Assembly (NCBI GenBank): GCA_907165065.1
Contig: OU015523.1
Location: 21,293,834 to 21,357,833, forward strand
Origin: Caprimulgus europaeus
Taxonomy: Eukaryota > Chordata > Aves > Caprimulgiformes > Caprimulgidae
Direction of reading: 5' to 3'
DNA: 64,000 nucleotides
Shown here: in pieces, positions 1-12,486 of the stretch
How positions within the stretch are numbered: position 1 is the first letter of the stretch
Layout: each line of letters begins with the position of its first letter
Notes under the pieces: generated by a model
What the model saw: the letters and a program-made list of their open reading frames with translations, nothing else
Told to the model about the DNA's origin: nothing
The model's database searches: none
Translations under genes and position numbers: made by a program

Positions 1-2187
1 TGCTACCAAATCAGATTTTTTTCCTTCTATGTTGTGGTTGTCTTGCATGGGCATAATGACTATGCACAGCGTAGGCAATGAAGAATCAGGCTTAGTATTT
101 TTATTTTCTATGTAAGAAGAAGGAAATCATAAGAGATCTAATGGTCAAGCCTTTGTTATTTAAAGGTTAGGTACTTAAATGTTGCTGTAGCCAAATCTGT
201 GGTTAATAAACCCAAAGAAGAAAGAGGAATGGATTAAAAAAAGCAATCTGTCTTAACACCAATTAATACTTTCTCTTCTTTCATAATGATTTATTAGCAG
301 TTGTGTTAGTAAAAGTGGGCACAGCAGTACTGAATAATATTAGGACAAGTAACCTACAACCAACTTAGTAATTTAAAACTCAAAACATCTGCTCAAGAAG
401 TGTCTCAAATCTGATAATTTTTTGTATTGGCCAATTTGGTTTTGTTTTAATTTTTTGCTATAGTACTGTGACTCTTCACAGCTGAAGTGAAGATAATCAA
501 CGTAAATTATGAAAATAACCTAGTTATGTGGTAAAGGTCAATAGAAATTCTTGTTAAGGTCTGGTTCTTATGAATGTATCCTGTCTGTGTTGTCAAAATG
601 GATTAACATTATAACATGATACAGCCTGTCACTTGGAAGAAAAATAGACGTTAACACAAAGGTACTTGCCTACAATTAAAATCAGGTTTAGGCTTAGGCT
701 TTAAAAGCAAGAAAATATCACAACACTATTAGTTGTCCTCTTTATTTATATCTTTCTAGCAAAAGTCACAAGAAGATGCTGGTCTACATGGGTGTATAAT
801 TATAATTTTTTTTGTTAACATGTGGGCCAGATTTTTCCTTTTGAGAATAATAATTGATAGATTTCTAACTATTATCATTTAAGGGGAATGTGAATGGCAG
901 AAAAACAGTATTCCTTCCTAATTCTTACTGTATGAACTACATTCAGCTTCTGAGGTAATGTGGCTTCCAGCACCTTATGCACTGCCACTGCACTGGGAAG
1001 GGAGGGTGAAGGAATTGCCTGTATGCTTCTGTAACTATCTGTGTTCCAGGATTACTGACTGTGTAAATAAAACAAGTTACTCTAAGAACATTAACTGTCT
1101 TGGGCTCACTCATTTGTCTTCAAGCCCAAAACTGTACAAAGTGAAACTCCTCTCAGGGAAGTAACAACAAAGATTTAGTTACTTGCTGCAATGTCTCATA
1201 TGTTGAGCACACAAATACACAAATGTCCAAGTTACAGCCTGACAATTTCCAGGCAGCTTCACTGATGTTGTGTCTTCAGCAGTAAGAGCAAAGCCAGAGC
1301 AGAGACCCCGATCTTAAAAATCCTTGTAAATATTCTTACATGGTCAAGTCCCACCAATAATTAGGCTAACAGTTATCAATGTTGTACCAAAGAAACTTGA
1401 TCCAGGAATAAAAAAAACCAACCCCCTGCATTTCAAAATGCACACAGGCCCTTGAATTGAACAAAACTGAAGATGGGAAAGAATGCTACCTCAACTTATG
1501 ACCACACTGTGATGGACTTTGGTGTCCTCATGTTTGTGAGGGTTTTTACCTTCAATGATTTCAATCTTTGAAAAGACATACCTGTGACTGAAGTGATCCC
1601 AGACATAAATCTGCCAGGACAAAATATGGCATCCAGTATAACCCTCAATATCCTCTACATAAGTTAGAAACTAGAAGCTATCTGAGCCACCAGATTTAAA
1701 ATACTTGCCATGTGTTTACAGCTGTTGTTACTTATAAATGATTTGCTCTTGGAAATACCAAGTATAGTAGTTTTCTGTACTCACCAGCCACTTTTTTTCT
1801 GGGTGACTACCTGAAATTGTTACAGTCTCAAAGGCATCCTAAATGAATCTTCATATTATGCCAAAAGGTTAACCAAGAAATCAACCTTTCATCCTGTCTC
1901 GACCTGGAAAGAAGGCGGTGCAAATTGTAGTGATGATGCCTAAGCTAGTGAGATGCCTGATCAGTGTGTCAAGCCGGGGTTTAATGCTAATGAGGGCTCT
2001 CAGAGTGCAAAACGCAACCTCACTTTTCTGACCAATTACCTGAAAAAAATCGCAAAAGCTTTTAGATATCTGATTTGCAAGAGCTAGCACTTCTGTAATT
2101 TTCCAGTGGCATAAAACCAGTTAGTACCAGCTGAAACACATTAGCAGCTTCAGTATTAGTAGGCATAGCCATTTCTTGTCAGTTCTA
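1..2187. other. AT-rich non-coding sequence
   Basis: No recognisable gene, RNA gene or interspersed repeat was found. Open frames here are at most about 70 codons, lack recognisable domains and have no supporting context. The stretch reads as ordinary intergenic or intronic bird DNA. Confidence 0.6.
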
Positions 2188-2343
2188 TGGGCCATATCCT
2201 CAGCTGGCGTAAATCAATGACACTTAGGCACTGGAACTGTATTACTTTACACACCTTGAAATAGATATGCATACTAATTATTGCTGTACCAAATACTGCT
2301 GTTGTCAATTCAGTCACCTGATTTACACCAGGTGAGTTTGTTC
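2188..2343. repeat. Old palindromic repeat relic, CAGCTGGTGTAAATCA family
   Basis: The left arm at 2189-2216 reads GGCCATATCCTCAGCTGGCG followed by TAAATCA. A degraded complementary arm (TTTACACACC) lies near 2246-2255. A further half copy, GATTTACACCAGGTGAG, lies at 2320-2336, and within it TCACCTG and CAGGTGA form a small inverted repeat at 2314-2335. I remember this arm (ATCCTCAGCTGGTGTAAATC and its complement) as a short palindromic repeat scattered through bird, turtle and crocodile genomes. It is probably the remains of a non-autonomous DNA transposon. The family assignment is from memory. Confidence 0.45.
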
Positions 2344-4028
2344 CATATATTTAGAAGTTTCTGCACATTCCTCAAAGGATGTGTAGTGGTGAATAAACTT
2401 TTCAAATAAGCCAGGCACATGTTCTCTGTTATCTATCAAATCAATGTTCAATAAAGTGACACCATTATACATAAATCATGACTGCAATTATTAAATCAAG
2501 CTGCACTTGTATTGCTTTTCTTTCACTGTTGGGAGGAATTAACCACGTGAGCACATGAGAATAGACACGCCACAGTCCTTGGAGCTGGAAGAAGGAGTTA
2601 AAACCCCACCCAAGCTCTCACAACCTAACCTTTGGAGCATGCAGCTGATAATATGAAACAGAACATAATGCCCCGGAGGAGATACATCTGGAGGTCAGCT
2701 CAGTCAGATACCCTGGAACTGTTCCAACAAAGCAATCAAATATCTAGCAAAACCTATATATAAAAAAAATAATAAATCCAACCTTTGGTATATAGGCATC
2801 CAACCTAAGCTAGATAAGGGTAGAGAAGCCCTATTTTGTTTTCATACCCCTGTCAGGCAACCTCAGTGCTGAGTTTTCCCTCCACAAACACAAAGTGAGG
2901 TTTTTAACTGCAGCTTATTAAGGCTTAGCTTGTCTAACCCAAGCATAATAAATTCATGTGTCAAGATCACAGTTGATTGTTCATCAGAGAAAAATGAGAC
3001 AAGATAATCCACTTTGCTGAAAACGTAATGCTTCAGGAATGTTACAGACTACTGCAAATGTTTAACTCCCCCGTGCCTCATCGGTGGTTATATAACAAAA
3101 CACCCATTCAGGGGCTGATGCTTATCTCTGGTTTGCGTAAGGCCATGTCTAGACGAGGATTTGAAGGTGTGTTGTTTGAAAGTGTTAGCAGAGTGGTCTA
3201 GCTGGCAGATCAGGAAGCCCTCCTCCCTTCCCCCTTCACAGAGATTTTCATGCGTGTGGAAAAGGCGAAGCATGAGGCACTCTCCCCTTCAATTTTTAGC
3301 TCCATTAATTTAGCATCTGGGGGTGGTTTGTCCATACTGGAGTCAGAACATAACCTCAGAGGGGTGAGGGAGGAAAGGCCCATTCATCTCTCTGCCTAGT
3401 CTTAAGTCTAGAGTTTTTGAAGGATCTAAGGCTTTGCACATCAGGGGCTTTTTAGCATTATACCTAGTATTTTCACCTGCAAGCCACATACACAATATAC
3501 ATGGGTATCTCACATAAGATTGGATGGTACTCTGCCTTTGTGAGACCTGTAGTAGAGATAGGGGGACCTTCCAGTGACTCTTCTTTACAGGAATACGGTT
3601 CCAATCTCGATTTCCTGTTCCACCTTGCTTACCTGGATATAATATTTTTACCTCTTCATTGCCCCCATTTCCAACCAACTTGAGCCAGCCACCCACTCCT
3701 ACTACACATAGACCTCCAGTTGTTGGGAAAAGCGTTCAGTGGAAGGACAGGAAGTTTTACACAGGGAAGAGCTCTATAACATGCCAATTGGATGTTAAAA
3801 AGCCATCCCACTAATTTTCTTTTAAAGCATTGCCTTGAATTTACCATCTTTGTTGCTTCCATCTCTGATTTGCCTCCTTACATTTCAGCAGCAGCACATG
3901 GCAATAGTGAGAATCCTTACTGAGACCCACCACATGCCCTTAGTGGCTTTGTCCATGCAATGTTGTTCCTCTCACTAGCAAGTTCTAAGATCGACAACAT
4001 TTTTAACACTTACATGAGTAAAATATTC
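2344..4028. other. Non-coding sequence with one possible transposon terminus
   Basis: No gene was recognised. A motif at 3141-3156 (GGCCATGTCTAGACGA) resembles the end of a reptile hAT-like element, but no partner end was found. The remainder shows no feature I can name. Confidence 0.45.
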
Positions 4029-4063
4029 CCCCCCTTCCCTGCCCCCCCCGCCCCATCCCCCCA
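4029..4063 (+). repeat. C-rich low-complexity tract
   Basis: This is a pyrimidine tract of C runs broken by TT, TG, G and AT. It is simple low-complexity sequence with no sign of function. Confidence 0.8.
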
Positions 4064-4516
4064 GAAACCCTAACTATTTCAAAACTACTTTTGTAGATTT
4101 TTTATTGTCACTTTAAGTTCAATGTGTATCTCTAAGGATTCATGTGAAATAACTGTTTTATTTATAGCTAATATTCTAATGTGATTTTAAAATTCTTAAA
4201 GACACATTTCTAGATGAAGGGAAGAAATTGTGCCTTTGTAAATGTGTAGTTTTCCTTTTATAATCACAGTTGGTTGTGTTTTCATTTTTATAAAACAAGA
4301 AGTAGGTGAAAAACAGAACTGGGTAAAGTTTAAACCACATTTTGGGGGAAATTAGGTGAGCAATCAAAATACTGACAAGACATGTGAAGAGAAATTCTGT
4401 CCAACTGAAATCCATGGGAAGGTAATTGCGCATTTTACTGGTGCCAGGATTTTACTCCATGTGTTTTATAAATTAATTACGTACGGATACATAGATACAC
4501 ATGCACATATATTTGC

Positions 4517-4551
4517 TTTTCTTCTACAACAAAGCAAGTTGTAGAAGAAAA
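4517..4551. other. Perfect 14-bp inverted repeat (hairpin)
   Basis: TTTTCTTCTACAAC at 4517-4530 is followed by the 7-base spacer AAAGCAA and then the exact complement GTTGTAGAAGAAAA at 4538-4551. Pairing stops at both outer flanks (C against T). The stem is too short for a normal microRNA precursor. No T-run or coding context points to a transcript end. It could be a chance palindrome, the core of a very short MITE, or a protein-binding dyad. Confidence 0.7.
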
Positions 4552-4784
4552 TGACTGTGAGTCCAGGTGTGACAGCTGTTTTTGTAATAGTGCTTTCATT
4601 CTACATAGACATGCTTTAAATCTGGTATGATAGCCAGTGCTTTATAGTGTCATTAGGAAGGCTGAGATTGTGAAGTAGCTATTAAGAACTACAGTCTGCT
4701 GCCGTATCTGGAACATATCAGCTCTTGGTAGAGATATATTTTTAATAAAGACAGGTGCTTTGGAGGTTTCTGTCTTGATGTAGG

Positions 4785-4908
4785 CCTAAGTTCAGCAAGT
4801 TAAGTTCAATCACACGTCTGACTCACAGCCTTCCAGTACACAACAGGGTTTTCATGTTTAAAGTCAGGTGCATGTTTGAGTATGTTGCTGAGTAGGAGCC
4901 GGAGTGAA
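4785..4908. repeat. Old palindromic repeat relic, TTCAGCAAAG...TTAAGCATATGC family
   Basis: The right arm at about 4850-4906, read on the minus strand, gives a CTCAGCAA core, then AAACATGCACC and GACTTTAAACATG. This lines up with the left arm of the element at 30490 (TTCAGCAAAGCATTTAAG, then ATATGCTTAACTTTAAACAT). A weaker left arm with TTCAGCAAGTTAAG lies at about 4792-4805. I recall this arm (CCTGATCCAGCAAAGCAC, TTAAGCACATGCTTAAC) as a widespread sauropsid palindromic repeat, probably MITE-like. Decay is heavy, so boundaries are approximate. Confidence 0.45.
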
Positions 4909-6418
4909 AACATCTTAAATTTAAGACAAAAATTCCTGCTTTAAGTTTTCTTCCTTGAACTCTGGCTCCAATTTGTGAATGCAGTGGGGATGTTCAGGTT
5001 TCTGCATGAAGCCCAGTGGGAACATCAGCAGTTCTGCTTCACTGCTGAGTATCAATAGTGCTCGGAGATGAGAGCTCAGAGTGAACACTTAGGAGGGGCA
5101 AGCTTGTCAATCAGCACTTGAGTACTTTGCTCTGTTCTTGACCAGCCCGTGCCATTCGCATTGCCCTCAAGGTAAGATGAGTGGGTGGATCATGGAAGTG
5201 TACAAACAGCCTCCAGGATAATAATTCAACTCCTCTCCTTTTACCTTGAAGCAGTATATTTCCACACACAATCAAGGTGCATAAGACAATATTCAATTTA
5301 AAGAGGTGTTCAGAAGAGGATGGGTTGTATTTAAAAAGAAGAGAGCGGTATGCCTTTTATAAATAATGCATTGGCTTGTAGTCATGAGACAAGTGCTGGA
5401 TTTAAAGACAAATGATGCAGAATTCCTGGCCTCTCTGTGGGTAACAGCTCATGAAGTGTCTGAGCATACAGAGAGGTGGGTGCCACTGCTAGGCTCATAT
5501 TCTCCCTAAGTACAAGGACTGTTTCTGGCTCACACCACAAGCCTTGCTAAAGTGATGTTAGACTGGGAATGGGCTGCAGCAGAGCCTCTTCTGTCCTTGC
5601 ATTAGCCCATGGGAAGAGCTGGTCTTCCAGAGGAGGTGGCACTGTGCTCTGGGCAGGGGTGCTAGAGCACCTGCGCTCCCGGAAAAGCCAGGCAGGAACC
5701 CAATACAGGCCTTCCCCTGAACCGTAATTTCAACCTTTCTGACCTTCAGCACAAGGAAAGTCATCAGATAACAAGAACATATCAGGAGACCTATACATTG
5801 AAGATTTCTCATCTCTCTCTCTAACTTAAGGAAATACTTAAAGGAAAAACATCACATCAGCCCGTTGCAGTTACCACTTATGCTGCACATCTCATACTGG
5901 CCATTTGTCTTCAATGTCTGTGTCCCTGGTCTGCCTATTGACATGTCGACAGGTAGCATAGATGGAAAATACAAAGAAAAAAATCTTACTACAAATAAAA
6001 ACTCAGACCATTATGATACTGCTAGGATATTTATAAGAGAAGTTTAATGTGCTTTTAAAAATAATAATATTAAAGAACTCATGTGTAATTAAATGTGATA
6101 TATAAATCATGCTGTTTGCTAGAGCTATTGACTGCACTGTTCTCATTCTGCCAAATTTAATATAAAATTGTTATTTTTCAAGTCATTATCTTTTTCACCA
6201 GGGCATATGCTGGTTGTTCAGGTCTGAATCAGTGAGTTATTAATACCACAACATAGATTTATTCTTATATTGTAATAAAGATGTTCTGCTCAAAATGTGA
6301 CCCCTTTTTAATAAAATTACCTGTATTTAGACAAAGTTGAATACTCAAAATTTTTTTACCAGCCTTGTAGTCAATATATATTTTCTGTTTTCATTACACT
6401 TACTTGTCTTAGCAAGCA
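4909..6418. other. Non-coding sequence
   Basis: The sequence is AT-rich, with a slightly GC-richer patch around 5560-5720. No gene, RNA or repeat was recognised. Confidence 0.5.
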
Positions 6419-6456
6419 GTGGCCCCAGATCCTCAGCAGGCACAGCCAGAACAGCT
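6419..6456 (+). repeat. Probable fragment of the ATCCTCAGC palindromic repeat
   Basis: GGCCCCAGATCCTCAGC at 6421-6437 matches the outer arm of the repeat described at 2188. The TGGTGTAAATCA part does not follow clearly, so this is a weak call. Confidence 0.25.
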
Positions 6457-8204
6457 GTGCAACGTGCATCTGTGATGGATGTAGCTCCTGTCTATGTATT
6501 TCTTCCTTGAATAAACTATTATGTGTTGAGAATACTAAACATTATCCAAATTATTCTGGGGGTGAGTACTCACAAGGTTTATCTAGTATTAACAGTTATT
6601 TGACCTTCCTGGGCAGAGCAAGAAGAAAATGCTCTTTTACAAACTCTTATGCAAACGTCTTAAATATTAAATGAACTACGCACAAAACTTTTCTTGTGTG
6701 AAGGACCAATAATACATTGGACCTCCCTTGAAATCTAGGTCACTTTGACCTTGTGTAAATGAAATCTTGCATTTCACCAATTTTTCACATGCTTGTTCCA
6801 TCTTGAACAAAACCTCAGAATCAAATAAGCACCAGCTTCAATGTAGAGGATGATTAACTTAAGGAGTTCTTGGCTTCTTCGAGAAGGTTAACATGACCTT
6901 GAGTGGCAGGAGAATATTATGGATTTGAATTGTTGAATCTTATGTGGAGTGTTATAAGAAGTTCAGTTGAAAACATTATTTTAAAGCCTTAACAAAAACA
7001 TTTCTCTTTCACTGCTTTCTTGGGGTTATTAGTCCATCCACAAACTGAAAATTATCAGCTGGTTGGCTCTCTTCTCTCATAGCAATACTCAGCCAAATTC
7101 ATGTGAATATTTCCTATTTGCTTCAGTAAGAATTTTATTACGGCAGTGCTATAAATTCTACCTCTACCTTCTCTCTAATTGGCACCAACATCAAATGCTG
7201 AAGGATGTCCTTGCAAAATCCAGAGGCCAGGAAGCAAAAATACACAGCTCAACTCAGTTCTCCATTGTACATATGGCTATCTATTAACTTCTGTGAGCTT
7301 ATTTCACATCAGGGCTTTGTTCTTTCCTTGTTAAAAGCAACAGTAAAAATCATGTTAATATGAATGGGGCAAAATTCAGCACATAAGTGAAAGTGAAGTC
7401 AAATCTTGTCTGAAGAATTCCCACTTAGGACTTACAGCCTGACACAGTGGCCATGAAAGCATTTCTAAAGGTCATTGTCTGATATGATCTTTTCATAATT
7501 GTTAGTGGAATGAAGGCATCTTTATTCTGCTCTGCTTAGTAGCAATGCTTATATAAAAAGTAGATTATCCACAGCTCCTTTCCTTTTGAAAAGGAATTTT
7601 TTTATTGAGAAATAAAGCACACCCAGTGTGAATCAAACTGAAAACAATCAGTTGAGATTTATATGCTAGCCAAATAGTGCCACTTGTATTTTCCAGATGT
7701 AATTTGTATAGAAGGTCTGTCTATTTTGAAAAGCAGTGCCATTAGTTTCACAAAAAAAGCCTCAGAAGTTAAATTCAGAAGTTAAATTCTGTTGATAATG
7801 GAAGAGTAGGAGTGATTCCAAATCATGGTGATGCCCTTAATACTTGCAGCTCTTTGTTGAGGAAAGCCATTCTCATTGTATTACTGCTCTAGGAAAATAT
7901 GTCTCTTGACATAGCTGTATGTAAGTGTGATGTCCTTCCAGTTGAAAAGTGGAAAAGCAGTCAGATTTTTTCAGACACACCTATTTTTCTAAATTTCTGA
8001 TAAGAACCTCCTTCACATTTTTTCCTAACTTCATTTGTAAACTGCTGAATTTCTCACTAGAGTGAAAATGAAAATATACTTTCTCAAGCTGACATTAAAA
8101 AAACAACTTCTTTGACCTGGATATATCAGAGTTTTTGAAACTGTTAATAGTCTGCCAACATTGTTATGAATGTTGTTATTGAATGTATTTATGTTGTGAT
8201 AGTA
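6457..8204. other. Non-coding sequence
   Basis: No gene was recognised. A 13-bp exact tandem duplication lies at 7762-7787. GGGGCAAAATTCAGCAC near 7366 faintly resembles another palindromic amniote repeat but was not strong enough to list. Confidence 0.5.
7762..7787 (+). repeat. 13-bp exact tandem duplication
   Basis: TCAGAAGTTAAAT occurs twice back to back. This is a simple slippage duplication. Confidence 0.85.
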
Positions 8205-8440
8205 TTAATGAGCACTGGCTATAGCTGAGAGCCCCATTGTGCACTAAAAAGCTATCTTAGATAGTCAAAGTCCTCTGTTAGAATCTGCTACAGAATATAA
8301 AAACTTCTCCTAAGAAGGTAAATACTTATTCTAAGGAGAAAAGACAGGAGGTAGAAAAATTGACGCAATTGGTTTACAGAGAAACAGAGATGAGAGATAA
8401 AACCCCAGTCATTTCTTTATTCAGACTGGCTAAGTTTCAA
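8205..8440 (-). repeat. Ancient L3/MIR-like repeat relic
   Basis: AGAGCCCCATTGTGCACTA at about 8230-8248 and the downstream blocks (a CTACAGAATATAAA stretch, GACAGGAGG, ACAGAGAAACAGAGATGAG and CCCCAGTC) fall in the order expected for the old amniote repeat with core GCCCCATTGTGCTAGGCGC. I associate that repeat with L3/CR1-like LINE tails or MIR-class SINEs. The copy at 48385 is the same family in the opposite orientation. Divergence is high and the 3' boundary is uncertain. Confidence 0.4.
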
Positions 8441-9599
8441 GCCAGTGAATAGGTCCAGTAAAGGCAATAACACAACTCAGATCCTCAAAGTTATGTATTT
8501 ACATAAATCCATTGTGGTACTGATTAATCTTGCACATTTCAGGAGGTATTCTAGTGCTCTCAAGATGAATACTTTGAAAATAAAACAGATGGGTAGATAG
8601 AGCAGAGACAGAGAGCTTGATGCAATTTCGTGTGTCTCATAATAATTTTGATGTAATCAAGCTGACTTTTCAAGTGAAATTTGTTCAAATGTTCATACAT
8701 GTATTCTACATAAAGAATGCATTTACAGTTTCGACGTGGTGGTTACCTCATAAGAGGGTATTTGATTAAAATGTGCCTGTTGTGAGGGAGGATGCTACTA
8801 GAGTCACTGTCTGAAAGTTGTTCATTTATGTCTTCTTGTGGATGTGACATATCAGGCCAGTTTTCAGGAGCAAAGTAACAGTATTCAGAAGTAGATTGAC
8901 AGTTTTCAACAAATATGCTTGAAACACTTAAGAAAATAAACATTTTGTATCTGAAAGCATGTTAGCATGACTGCAATTTTGAATAGTTTTAGGAAACATT
9001 ACCCATATTAGCATACTCATCTCACTATCATAAGCCTAGTTACTTCTCAGCCAAAAATGAAAAATTTTGGAGGTTGTGATTTGAAATGTAGCACCTGAAA
9101 CAGTATGTGTTGGAAGCAGCAGCAGCAGGTCTTGATTCTTTCAGTGTAATAGGAATGCCTAACCTTTCTGTAACCAATATTAATTGCATTTGCCTGCAAA
9201 CAGTATAAAGATGAACAATTTCTGAACATTTCTGTATTGAAGCAACTGCTAGCAGCTTTCAGATTTGAAACCAGAAGGGTTTTTTTAAAAGAATATGTGT
9301 TCTGATATGGTACTGGACCCATAGAGATCTCTTCTGGATCCTTTAGGTGAATAATTCACATAGTTAGGCTGGTTAACAGCTGCTTTTTTTCACAACCCGT
9401 AGCTAAGGCAGCAAAACTGTCTCAATTTTTTTTTTGTTTGCCACCATAGTGATGAAATAAGGCACTGTACATGCATGTGCTTGCTTGTGGCTGCCTCGGG
9501 ATGCTTCTATTGCTTTCATGTAATGAAATACTGAAGGTACAAGTGGATGTGGGACTGGGGCCTAAAGGGTTTCAGGGACCTCTCAGTTGAATGGAAAAT
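8441..9599. other. Non-coding sequence
   Basis: No gene or repeat was recognised. Open frames of up to 91 codons have no identifiable domain. Confidence 0.5.
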
Positions 9600-10100
9600 C
9601 ATATGTCTTACACAACTTCTCTCTTTTCCCCAGAAGTATCAGGTTCAGACCAGAGCTGCATAAGAGCAAAATAAACTTCACAGACTACCACCACAGCTAT
9701 GACAGCTCTTTTATTCATACATAAAGTGGTGGCATTCACATTTGCTAAACAGCAAACTGATGTCCAGTAGTGGTACTTTTCCCCATCCTTCTGGAAGCCT
9801 ACGCTCCCTTCCCTTGCTGCCCTATGGAAGGAAGCACCAAATAGTGGCAAATCTTTGAGGTCCAACAACCATTGCCTTTGTTGCTGCAGAGGAGGAAGGA
9901 CAGCAGCTCCATAGAGGGACAATGAGCAGGGGCAGCCGTGGATGTGGCTGGGAAGAGCCCAAGAAAAGGGGCACACAAACACCAAGCTCCATAGATTTGA
10001 GCTCTGGGTCCACTCCAGGGACACAAATACAAATGTGACCATTGCCATATCTCCTCTGGCAGTCCAGTCCAGGTGATGTGGGGACTCTGCTTCATTAGCA
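9600..10100 (-). other. GC-elevated block with a polyadenylation signal on the minus strand
   Basis: This roughly 0.5-kb block is visibly richer in G+C than its flanks and gives overlapping minus-strand open frames of 146, 100 and 63 codons. None contains a domain I recognise. Near the minus-strand end there is AATAAA (GAATAAAAGAGCTGTCATAG, about 9703-9722) followed by GT-rich sequence (GCTGTGGTGGTAGTCTGTG), which is the layout of a poly(A) site. It could be the 3' part of a retrotransposed or LTR-type insertion, the 3' end of a non-coding transcript, or chance. There is no A-tail and no obvious flanking duplication. Confidence 0.3.
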
Positions 10101-10693
10101 ATAGGGATTTCTCTAAGAGAAATATATTATATTATTATAGAAATATATATATTACTGGGAACCCCCTCTGTGAACTTCATTTATTCTAACTCTAAGATGT
10201 CACCTCCAACTGCTTTAACACCCTTGCTTTTGGCTGTGGGGAGGCTGTAATTCAGTTACACAGCTGAGCACAGAACAACTTTTCCCAGAAGTAAGTTGGC
10301 TTGTTTAAAAGAAACAGAAGAAGCAGCAAAGATATGGTGCATTAATGAATGGTACAACAGGCCACTGATACTGCCCTACTGAAACAAAGGGCTTTTTGCA
10401 AGAATTCTTTCCTTTAGCCTGTGATAGACCTTGTGCCCCAGGATCACAATGGATCACAGACAGAAACAAGAGAGGAAGCAAGAAATCTTGTAATTTCTTT
10501 TCCCCTTGGAATAAACAACATTTTATTCTACCTTTAACCCTGGAGGGAGACACTGCCATTTAGCAAACAAATTTATATTAAGTGCACTTGCTGGAATTAT
10601 TTACAGTATCATTTGTTCCAGAAAGTGACACTAATAATATATCACTGAATTCAGAAAATGGAATCTGACTTGGGTAAAGGACTTCTGAGGAGT

Positions 10694-11299
10694 ATCATAG
10701 AATCACAGACTGGTTTGGGTTGGAAGCGACCTTAAAGATCATCAAGTTCCAACCCCCCTGCCACGAGCAGGGACACCTTCCACTAGTCCAGGTTGCTCAA
10801 AGCCTCATCCAACCCGGCCTTGAACACTTCCAGGGAGGGGGCAGCCACAGCTTCTCTGGGCAACCTGTGCCAGTGTCTCACCACCCTCACAGGGAAGAAT
10901 TTCTTCCTAATAGCTAATCTAAACTTACCCTCTTTCAGCTTAAAGCCATTCCCCTTGTTTGATCATTAACTGCCCTTCCGAAAAGTCCTTCCCCAGCTTT
11001 CTTGTAGCCCCTTCAGGTACTGGAAGGCCGCTATAAGATCTCCCCGGAGCCGTCTCTTCTCCAGGCTGAACAGCCCCAACTCTCTCAGCCTGTCCTCGTA
11101 GGAGAGGTGCTCCACCCCTTGGATCACACTCGTGGCCTCCTCTGGACTTGTTCTAACTGGTCAATGTCTCTCTTGTGTTGTGGGCTCCAGAACTGGACGC
11201 AGTACTCCAGGTGGGGCCTTACGAGAGTGGAGTAGAGGGGGAGAATCACCTCCCTCGACCTGCTGGCCACGCTTCTCTTGATGCAGCCCAGGGTATGGT
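10694..11299 (-). mobile_element. CR1 LINE, 5'-truncated, 3' end of ORF2 plus 3' UTR
   Basis: This is a chicken-repeat-1 non-LTR retrotransposon copy on the minus strand. The 3' terminus at 10694 carries the CR1 end motif, TCATAGAATCACAG on the plus strand. It is followed by the conserved 3' UTR (GTTCCAACCCCCCTGCC, then GAGCAGGGACACCTTCCACT). The coding part at about 11140-11299 encodes [16 protein letters not shown] and [18 protein letters not shown], the C-terminal part of CR1 ORF2 just after the reverse transcriptase core. The endonuclease and the catalytic reverse transcriptase domain are missing, as usual for CR1 copies truncated during target-primed reverse transcription. The copy is not mobile. 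It begins abruptly at about 11299 with no clear target duplication, also typical of CR1. Confidence 0.93.
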
Positions 11300-12486
11300 A
11301 AAAAGCACCTTCTTCATCAACATGACTTATTAAAGAATTCCCTGTTTTCCTGTCCCAAAAGAGAAGGAAAAATACCATTGTTCTCCCACCATGCTCTTTT
11401 GTAACTCACAGATAAGCCACTCCTGGCACCTCGTCTTCAGCTATAGATGACTTCACAATACGCAAGAAAACTCCTGCACCTTAACAATATATTTCTGAGC
11501 TCCACCTCACTGTTCAGAGGTCAATTTGTCTGCAGAAATAAGGATTCGTATGCATGTCTTTCACCACTGTAGACATCTATATAGTTGTTTACTTCCCATA
11601 TCAAGTAATATTACATGTTAATCAATAAAAAGGGAGATTGCCACACCAAAAAATAAGCAAAAAATGTGCTTTTTTTCAGATTTTCCTAAGAATTAATTTC
11701 TTTTGGTTGCTTCTTCTTCCAGTTTCCAGATATGTTGCATAGTTTTGCTTTTGTGTAATGTGTCAGGAGTTTATTCAGGAAATAGAGATATCCTGCTGGC
11801 CAAATCTGTTTTTGTAATGGTAGACCAGCAGGTTGTATGCTACTAGCACAGTTTTTATGCCAAGAAGTTCCTGTATTAAACAGGGCAGGTTAAAAGTCAA
11901 TCCTGCCTTACAGCTGCTTTTAGCGAGCTTTGGCAAAGATTCACCAGTTTGTCCATAAATGTACGGTGTCATTGCTGTATAGGAACATTAATCAATGTTA
12001 TCTACCTCCTGACAACCACAGAATTGTCTTGCATTTTTGATGGGAACTGCAGACAGGATCACATGTTCTGATTATTTCTTATATTTTTATTAGAGCAGCT
12101 GTAAACATTAGTTAGCTTTAGATTAATTTCAAGAGTTAATTTCGACAGTGAGCATTCTTTCAGCAGAAGGTAAGAAAATGACCTACTGACAGTACTTCTT
12201 CTCCAGAAACTCCTTTTATAAATAGTACAAGGTGATACTAATTATCTCTCACTGTTTTGGAAGCTTTGGATTTTTTATTATTTAAATCATATTCTAGCTG
12301 CAGTAAGGACTCCTTAACATATACAAGTAAGAGAAAGTAAAATGTACACTAGTGCATGTATTTTGTGTATCATAGTTATACAGAAGACTTTGCTTTCCCA
12401 CTGCAAATTGCAGATAGAAACCACAAAATATACATTAGATTTTTTTCACAGTGAAAGAAAGTCAGTGGTGATTTTCAGGACTAGGC
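11300..12486. other. Non-coding sequence
   Basis: AT-rich sequence between two CR1 pieces. No feature was recognised. Confidence 0.5.

Noticed and set aside
7363-7425. Possible palindromic repeat with GGGGCAAAATTCAGCAC
   Set aside because: Only one short arm resembles the remembered consensus.
9608-10048. 146-codon minus-strand frame as a host gene
   Set aside because: No domain, no conserved motif and no splice context. Only the poly(A)-like signal was kept as an observation.
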